Below, piece after piece: positions 44,488-49,596 of a stretch of DNA of 49,596 bases. Position 1 is the first letter of the stretch. Every line of letters begins with the position of its first letter. Source of the DNA: Verrucomicrobiota bacterium (GTDB lineage Bacteria > Verrucomicrobiota > Verrucomicrobiia > Opitutales > Opitutaceae); the NCBI GenBank assembly GCA_014584295.1, contig JACTNC010000013.1, positions 1-49,596 of the forward strand, in the 5' to 3' direction. Both the position numbers and the translations under genes were made by a program. The notes beneath the pieces are model-generated. The model saw only the letters and a program-made list of their open reading frames with translations. It searched no databases and was not told the origin of the DNA.

Positions 44488-45474
44488 CTAGGCTCTGACA
44501 GCAGCCGCAAGCGGAGGGGCTGCAGTTTCGGAAGAAGGCGTGAGTACAGGAGCAACGCTGCCGGGCTTATCCGCAACCGCGGCCGGTTGAGCGACTGCTT
44601 CAGCGTAAGCAAAGGCAAGGGTCATCTCCTCGACGACGGCGGCCTTTTCCTGACCGACACGGATAGACCCTTCAAACGTGGCAAACGGCGACTTCACCCG
44701 CTTCGGTTTGACGAACAGCGTCAGGACATCGCCCGGCCGGCACATGCGATGGCAACGCACACCTTCACAGCTCGTGAAGAAAATCTTGCTGGTGTCGACG
44801 GCTTTTCCTTCCTCACCCAAAGAGCCTTCAATGAGAAACAAAACTGCGAGTTGCCCAAGCGCCTCGAGCATGATCGACGCGGGCAGGATGGGGTTGTTCT
44901 TGAAATGCCCTTGGAGGAAAAACTCCTGTCCAGTCAGTTTGTACTTGCCCTGCGCGGAATGGGCGCCCACCTGAGCCTCGCTCACGAACAGGAACGGCGG
45001 CTGCACGGGCATGACACTCGCGATCTGCTCCAGCGGAATGAATTTTGCCGGTTTCGGGATCGGCAGGCCTTTCACTTTGCAATCAATGAAAGTCTTCACG
45101 TCACCGACTGTGCGCAATCCCCGCAGCTCATCGTTGTTCGTCTGCACCTGGATCGTCTCCTCCACCAGCATGACGATTTCCATCATCGTCAGTGAATCAA
45201 CGCCGAGATCTTCAACAAGTCGAAGCTCATCGTCGCCCTCGCGCAGCTTGGGCCTGAGTTCCGATTCGACGTACCGCTCGATCACTCCGATGACAATTGT
45301 CGGCAACTGTGCGGTGTCACGAACACGGCGATAGGTGACCGCTGCCTCCACCGTGGCAGGCGAGCAGCGCTTGAGAGCTTCGCGAAGGGCGACCTCATCT
45401 TCCGGAGTGAATGGCTTCGGGGCAGCCTCCTCCTTGGTTGGCGCCGGTCCCCTGTTCGCAACTGAATCTTCCAT
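44488..45474 (-). CDS. Acyl carrier protein fused to a FabZ-like dehydratase
   Basis: A 328-residue two-domain protein. Residues 1-55 are a poorly conserved acidic leader. The acyl carrier domain (about 55-135) has the phosphopantetheine site Ser94 in LGVDSLTMMEIV. A hotdog domain (about 140-300) follows, with the FabZ active site His190 in QGHFKNNPILPAS and Glu204 in IMLEALGQLAVL, spaced exactly 14 residues apart as in FabZ. The C-terminus (about 297-328) is an Ala/Pro-rich tail. The protein can therefore carry a 3-hydroxyacyl chain and dehydrate it on the same polypeptide. It is the first gene of the minus-strand lipid operon. I know ACP and FabZ as separate proteins in ordinary fatty-acid synthesis; the fusion suggests a dedicated assembly line. 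ATG 45474 has no clear ribosome binding site. Confidence 0.88.
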   Translation of the reverse strand: MEDSVANRGPAPTKEEAAPKPFTPEDEVALREALKRCSPATVEAAVTYRRVRDTAQLPTIVIGVIERYVESELRPKLREGDDELRLVEDLGVDSLTMMEIVMLVEETIQVQTNNDELRGLRTVGDVKTFIDCKVKGLPIPKPAKFIPLEQIASVMPVQPPFLFVSEAQVGAHSAQGKYKLTGQEFFLQGHFKNNPILPASIMLEALGQLAVLFLIEGSLGEEGKAVDTSKIFFTSCEGVRCHRMCRPGDVLTLFVKPKRVKSPFATFEGSIRVGQEKAAVVEEMTLAFAYAEAVAQPAAVADKPGSVAPVLTPSSETAAPPLAAAVRA

Positions 45475-45831
45475 CGTTCAAATCTTGTAGTTTATCCCGA
45501 TTTTGAAAGTAAACGCAAAAGGGGTAACACGGTTGTCACGCGGGATTGTCGCCCCAGACTTGCAAGTAAGGATATCCTGCCATCATAGTCAATCGCAGGA
45601 ACGGATTGTTCCGGAAAGAAGACCCGGCTTCCATCCATCCCCCCTGCGGAATTCACCAAATGCATTCCCAAGATACGAGATCGGTTGGGCACAGGATTCA
45701 ATCCGCCCAGAAAATAATGACCCGAATGTGGGAAAAAGGTACTATTGTGCCCAAATTGCCGCCTCAGCGCTTGCCCTGATGCAAAAGTTGCGCGGCCATT
45801 AGTGCTCAGCCTTCGCCCAAAGTTACCACGC
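45475..45831. other. 357-bp divergent intergenic region
   Basis: This gap lies between the lipid operon (minus) and yejB (plus) and must hold both promoters. It is more AT-rich than the surrounding genes. I see no repeated element or strong palindrome other than GGATTGTTCCGG-type partial symmetry near 45603-45614. A candidate promoter for the minus direction is listed separately. Confidence 0.5.
45489..45518 (-). promoter_or_regulatory. Candidate promoter of the lipid operon
   Basis: On the minus strand TTGCGT (45518-45513) is followed after 18 bp by TAAACT (45494-45489), which matches sigma-70 boxes at about half the positions for -35 and four of six for -10. Transcription would start only a few bases before ATG 45474. 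It is a weak match made by eye. Confidence 0.25.
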
Positions 45832-46845
45832 ATGCGGGATTATTTCCTACGTCGATTCCTTCTGATACCTCCCACCCTCCTCGGGATCACGCTCATCGTA
45901 TTCCTCATCACTCGGGTCGTGCCCGGAGGGCCGTTGGAGCGCTCTTTGATTGAGGCCCAGATGGGAGATATGGGCGGAGGACGGGCCGACACCGGGCGGG
46001 GCGCAATATCCGAGGAGCAGATGGCCCAACTCAAGGCCTACTATGGCTTTGATCAGCCCCCGGTCACTGCCTACCTGCTCTGGCTAAAAAAGATTGTTAC
46101 GGGCGACTTCGGCATGTCGTACCGATTCGGTGAACCGGTACTCCAGATCATCCTTGATCGTATTCCCGTGTCGCTCACCTACGGCCTGATCACCCTTTTC
46201 CTGGTCTACGCCGTGTGTATCCCCTTGGGCGTGATCAAGGCCATCAAGCACCGCACACCGATCGATAACATCACGTCCGCCCTCGTCTTCACCGGATATG
46301 CCATCCCCGGATACGCACTTGGCGCCATTTTGGTAGTCTATCTCGCGGCACGGCTGCGATGGTTCCCCATGGGCGGTTTCACTGGGAGGGATTTCGACGA
46401 TCTCAGCCTGTTCGGAAAGATCGGGGATTTCGCGCACCACGCTGCCCTGCCCTTGTTCTGCTACACCGTCGGCAGCTTCGCCTTGGTCACGCTGCTGATG
46501 AAGAACCACCTCATGGATAACCTCGCCGCGGATTTCATCCGGACCGCCGTCGCAAAGGGAGTCTCCTTCCGCGCCGCGGTGGTCAAGCATGCCCTGCGCA
46601 ATTCACTCATTCCCATCGCCACACATCTAGGCCAGCAGTTCTCACTTCTGGTCACGGGCTCGTTCCTCATCGAGACGATCTTCGATATCAATGGCATGGG
46701 TCTGCTCGGCTACACCTCAGTCACCGATCGCGACTATCCGACCGTCATGGGTGTCCTGCTGATTTCATCGATGCTGATCCTGATCGGACACATTCTCTCC
46801 GACGTCCTGGTGGCGATCATCGATCCCCGCGTCCGCTTCAAGTAA
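45832..46845 (+). CDS. yejB: ABC transporter permease YejB
   Basis: A 337-residue inner-membrane permease of an oligopeptide-type importer; in E. coli YejABEF takes up microcin C and other peptides. MRDYFLRRFLLIPPTLLGIT at the N-terminus, TRVVPGGPLERSLIEAQ, YGFDQPPVTAYLLWLKKIVT, GYAIPGYALGAILVVYLAAR, the EAA-type loop near IRTAVAKGVSFRAAVVKHAL and the ending DVLVAIIDPRVRFK match YejB more closely than OppB or DppB. Six membrane segments are visible. ATG 45832 is used because the family begins exactly there; the frame is open upstream to 45745 with no homologous sequence. It is followed by yejE after 7 bp. Confidence 0.92.
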   Translation: MRDYFLRRFLLIPPTLLGITLIVFLITRVVPGGPLERSLIEAQMGDMGGGRADTGRGAISEEQMAQLKAYYGFDQPPVTAYLLWLKKIVTGDFGMSYRFGEPVLQIILDRIPVSLTYGLITLFLVYAVCIPLGVIKAIKHRTPIDNITSALVFTGYAIPGYALGAILVVYLAARLRWFPMGGFTGRDFDDLSLFGKIGDFAHHAALPLFCYTVGSFALVTLLMKNHLMDNLAADFIRTAVAKGVSFRAAVVKHALRNSLIPIATHLGQQFSLLVTGSFLIETIFDINGMGLLGYTSVTDRDYPTVMGVLLISSMLILIGHILSDVLVAIIDPRVRFK

Positions 46846-46852
46846 GTCTGCC

Positions 46853-47920
46853 ATGCCGCAACTTTTTCCGCGTCTGAATCCACTCACCCGCAAGAAGCTC
46901 CGCCGCTTCCGGCAGGTCCGGCGGGGATATGTCTCCTTCCTGATCCTGTGCGGGCTGGTTGTGATTTCCCTGGTGGCCGAGATTCTTGTGAACAACCGCG
47001 CGCTGGCCGTCAGGTACGAGGGGACCTGGCATTTCCCGACCTACGGAGCCGTGCACACGGGGCGCGAGTTTGGACTCGATTACGATTACGAGGTCAACTA
47101 CCGCGACCTCAGGAAACAGTTCGCCGGCACGAATAACCGTGTCGTGCTGCCCGTCATTCCCTACAGCCCAACGGAGAATTGCTATCCCGGCGAAATTTTT
47201 CGCCCGCGCCCGCCGGATTTTGCCAAGGGTCACTACCTGGGCACCGACCAGATCAATCGGGATATCCTTGCGCGCCTGCTCTACGGCTTCCGCAATGCCC
47301 TGGCCTTCTCGATCTCATTCATGGCGCTGACCTACCTCATAGGCATCGCAGTCGGCTGTCTCATGGGATATTTCGGCGGCTGGTTTGACCTTCTCGTTCA
47401 GCGACTGATCGAGATCTGGTCAAACATACCGTTCCTCTTCGTCGTCATCATTGTCGCGTCAGTCGTCTCTTCCGCAGGCATCGGAATGAAGCTCTGGGTC
47501 CTGCTCGCCATTGTGGTCCTCTTCTCCTGGACCAGCATGACCTACTACATGCGCTCGGCAACCTACCGCGAAAAGGCTCGCGACTACGTGCACGCCGCGG
47601 AGGTTCTCGGCGCATCGCCGGGGCGAATCATTTTCCGACACGTGCTTCCAAACACCCTTTCGACGCTGGTCACCTTCGTCCCGTTTACCGTGGCCGGCGC
47701 CATCAGTTCGCTGACCGCGCTCGATTTCCTTGGCTTCGGGCTGCCTCCTCCAACACCCAGTTGGGGGGAACTCCTGCGCCAAGGCACTTCCAATCTCAAT
47801 TCCCCCTGGATCGTTGTCTCCGCATTCAGTGCGCTCGTGAGTGTGCTGGTGCTGGTCACATTTGTCGGTGAAGCCATCCGCGAGGCCTTCGATCCCAAAA
47901 AATTTACCACGTACCAATGA
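46853..47920 (+). CDS. yejE: ABC transporter permease YejE
   Basis: A 355-residue inner-membrane permease, partner of YejB. The N-terminus (NPLTRKKLRRFRQVRRGYVS) and first membrane segment are followed by AVRYEGTWHFPTYGAVHTGR, a long periplasmic part, then HYLGTDQINRDILARLLYGF, five further membrane segments and the EAA loop in AAEVLGASPGRIIFRHVLPN. The end LDFLGFGLPPPTPSWGELLR and FVGEAIREAFDPKKF is typical of YejE. Length is close to the E. coli protein (341). It lies 7 bp after yejB, and its stop overlaps the start of yejA (ATGA), so all three are co-translated. Gene order B-E-A differs from A-B-E-F in E. coli. Confidence 0.92.
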   Translation: MPQLFPRLNPLTRKKLRRFRQVRRGYVSFLILCGLVVISLVAEILVNNRALAVRYEGTWHFPTYGAVHTGREFGLDYDYEVNYRDLRKQFAGTNNRVVLPVIPYSPTENCYPGEIFRPRPPDFAKGHYLGTDQINRDILARLLYGFRNALAFSISFMALTYLIGIAVGCLMGYFGGWFDLLVQRLIEIWSNIPFLFVVIIVASVVSSAGIGMKLWVLLAIVVLFSWTSMTYYMRSATYREKARDYVHAAEVLGASPGRIIFRHVLPNTLSTLVTFVPFTVAGAISSLTALDFLGFGLPPPTPSWGELLRQGTSNLNSPWIVVSAFSALVSVLVLVTFVGEAIREAFDPKKFTTYQ

Positions 47921-49596
47921 GTTCAGATCCCCGTTCCCTCCGCCCGTCCCGCATTCTCTTAATCTTCGCCGCACTCTGCGCCCTGCTGGCACTTTCTGCA
48001 TGCGGCAAAAAGGAACCGTCCCCGGCAGGATCGTCGACCGGAGCCGCTGCTTCTGCCCCGGACATGGAAGCGGATCTCGCGAAAACACTCAAGGATCAGC
48101 CGGAATTCTATGTGTTCAGGACTCTCGCGGACGTTCCCTCGAACCTGAAATGGGAAGACGGATCAGACCTCCCCGAATTCGCGGACCCGAATGCCGAGAA
48201 GGGCGGGACCTTCACCTACTATCAGCAAGACTTCCCGCGCACGTTGCGCACCATCGGACCGGAAGCCACTGGAGGAATCCGTCAGTACCTTCTTGATTTC
48301 ACGACGGTCCGCATCCTCCAGGACCATCCGAATCTTCCGGGCAAGGTGTTTCCAGGTGTCGCCAGGGAATGGGCGGTCGATTCAGGTTCCGCCACCGTCT
48401 ACTATCGCATCGACCCCGATGCCCGTTGGTCGGATGGTGTGCCCATCACGACCGATGATGTCATCTTCCTCTTCTATTTCATGAGGAGTCCGAACCTCAA
48501 TGAACCGTGGTACAATAATTTCTACACGACGAAATACAAAACACTGACGGTGTACGACAAGATGACTTTCGCGCTCACGATGTTCGCCAACAAGCCGGAT
48601 CTCGCGAGCGCCTACAGCAACTTCAGCCTTTACCCGCGCCATGCGATGAAGGACTTCGGCCCCGGCTGGCTCGAGCGTTACCAATGGCGGTTCCTTCCCA
48701 CAACCGCCGCCTACATCCTCAAGGACAAGGATCTCGACAAGGGCCGCTCGATCACTTTCACGCGACTCGAAAACTGGTGGGCTAAGGACAAACGATTCTA
48801 TCGCGGGCGCTTCAATCCCGATCGCTACCGCCTGGAAATCATTCGCGACCCGGACAAGAGCGCCGAGGCGTTCGCTCGCGGCGACCTCGACATGTTCCCG
48901 CTTTCGCAGCCAAAGTTCTGGTACGAAACGATTTCAAACCAGCACCCCGCTGTCGTGGCCGGCTATATCGCAAAGGCCACCTTCTACAACAACATCCCGC
49001 GCCCGGACTGGGGACTCTGGATCAATCGCGCGAAACCCGAGCTCGATCAGCTCGAAGTCCGACTGGGCATCCAGTACGCGACCAATTTTGATCTCGTCTG
49101 CAAGCAGTTCTTCCGGGGCGATGCGGTGCGCATGAACACGCGGTCGGATGGCTATCCGTTCCGCGTTCACCCGACCCTCATGGCCCGCCCCTTCGATCCC
49201 CAACTTGCCCGCGAGCATTTTGCGAAGGCGGGCTTCACGGTACAGGGCCAGGACGGAGTGCTGCAGAATGCCTCAGGGCGTCGCCTCTCCTTCACCCTGT
49301 CCTCGTTCCGTCCCGACCTGCGCGACATGCTGCCCATCCTGAAGCAGGAGGCGCTCAAAGCGGGTCTGGAACTGAATTTGGAAGTTCTTGATCAATCCAC
49401 AGGCTGGAAAAAATTCCAGGAGAAGAATCACGAAATCGCGCTGATCGCTCTTTCCCGTTCCGTCGAAGCCTACCCCCGCTACTGGGAAATGTACCATGGA
49501 TCCAACGCGTACGAAGACGCCTACTTCGACGCCAATGGCAAACCGGTCGAACGCTATTCCGACGGCAAACCCAATCCCTCCCCGAAAAAGATCCGC
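47917..49596 (+). CDS. yejA: Peptide-binding lipoprotein YejA, partial at right edge
   Basis: The first 560 codons of an extracellular solute-binding protein (family 5) for the YejBE importer. The start ATG 47917 overlaps the yejE stop. Residues 1-30 form a lipoprotein signal peptide with the lipobox LSAC (ILLIFAALCALLALSAC), so the protein is anchored to a membrane, unlike soluble E. coli YejA. A linker rich in Ser/Ala/Pro follows, then the family core: PNAEKGGTFTYY, PGVAREWAVDSGSATVYYRI, DPDARWSDGVPITTDDVIFL and WLERYQWRFLPTTAAYILKD. E. coli YejA has about 600 residues, so only a short C-terminal part is missing. The reading frame is open to the last base. A YejF-type ATPase gene is not in the window. 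Confidence 0.92.
   Translation, partial: MSSDPRSLRPSRILLIFAALCALLALSACGKKEPSPAGSSTGAAASAPDMEADLAKTLKDQPEFYVFRTLADVPSNLKWEDGSDLPEFADPNAEKGGTFTYYQQDFPRTLRTIGPEATGGIRQYLLDFTTVRILQDHPNLPGKVFPGVAREWAVDSGSATVYYRIDPDARWSDGVPITTDDVIFLFYFMRSPNLNEPWYNNFYTTKYKTLTVYDKMTFALTMFANKPDLASAYSNFSLYPRHAMKDFGPGWLERYQWRFLPTTAAYILKDKDLDKGRSITFTRLENWWAKDKRFYRGRFNPDRYRLEIIRDPDKSAEAFARGDLDMFPLSQPKFWYETISNQHPAVVAGYIAKATFYNNIPRPDWGLWINRAKPELDQLEVRLGIQYATNFDLVCKQFFRGDAVRMNTRSDGYPFRVHPTLMARPFDPQLAREHFAKAGFTVQGQDGVLQNASGRRLSFTLSSFRPDLRDMLPILKQEALKAGLELNLEVLDQSTGWKKFQEKNHEIALIALSRSVEAYPRYWEMYHGSNAYEDAYFDANGKPVERYSDGKPNPSPKKIR

Overview
This window looks like chromosomal DNA of a Gram-negative, GC-rich bacterium, most likely of the phylum Verrucomicrobiota (Opitutaceae-like). 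The basis is gene content rather than a search: an outer-membrane envelope is implied by LpxI, OpgG/OpgH, a Wza-type exporter, a beta-barrel protein and a Yej-type peptide importer. The combination of a FecR-domain protein, beta-barrel, Wza and Wzc also fits that group as I know it. The lineage is an inference; the gene calls rest on motifs visible in the translations.

Layout. (1) 1-1760: mobile DNA, namely the first 51 codons of a REP-associated (Y1/IS200-like) transposase running off the left edge, then an IS481-like insertion sequence with complex inverted ends and a G-quadruplex-like tract beside the transposase stop. (2) 1901-10586, minus strand: one probable operon reading ribE, a uracil-DNA glycosylase, opgG, an unknown 200-residue membrane-anchored protein, opgH, then a 5'-truncated Rhs tip and a small immunity-like gene. 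(3) 10675-13550, minus strand: an active HtrA-type protease overlapping a degenerate PDZ pseudoprotease; the protease start overlaps the divergent leuS start. (4) 13539-24729, plus strand: leuS; a polysaccharide secretion set (FecR-domain protein, outer-membrane barrel, Wza-like exporter, Wzc-like tyrosine kinase); an alpha/beta hydrolase; lpxI; a bifunctional-nuclease-domain protein; and a Dus-type tRNA-dihydrouridine synthase.

(5) 24803-45474: a 20-kb glycan and lipid biosynthesis island. It holds a GtrB/ArnC-like family 2 glycosyltransferase, a sugar-nucleotide epimerase-like SDR with an altered active site, three large membrane proteins of GT-C type (one frameshifted), a methyltransferase, four GT4 glycosyltransferases, a serine-palmitoyltransferase-like alpha-oxoamine synthase, an MGDG-synthase-like glycosyltransferase, an SDR reductase, a complete beta-ketoacyl-ACP synthase and an ACP-FabZ fusion protein. 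The last four, plus two GT4 genes, form a tight minus-strand operon (45474 to 38740) that converges on the alpha-oxoamine synthase. My working model is that the fatty-acid module makes a dedicated acyl chain, the alpha-oxoamine synthase condenses an acyl group with an amino acid, and the glycosyltransferases decorate the lipid; this is the best candidate for an undescribed system here.

(6) 45832-49596, plus strand: yejB, yejE and the first 560 codons of yejA, an oligopeptide/microcin-C-type ABC importer; no ATPase gene is inside the window.

Many genes lack a clear Shine-Dalgarno sequence, so several starts are chosen by family alignment, translational coupling (ATGA or GTGA overlaps) or signal-peptide position. 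I saw no rRNA, tRNA or CRISPR array.
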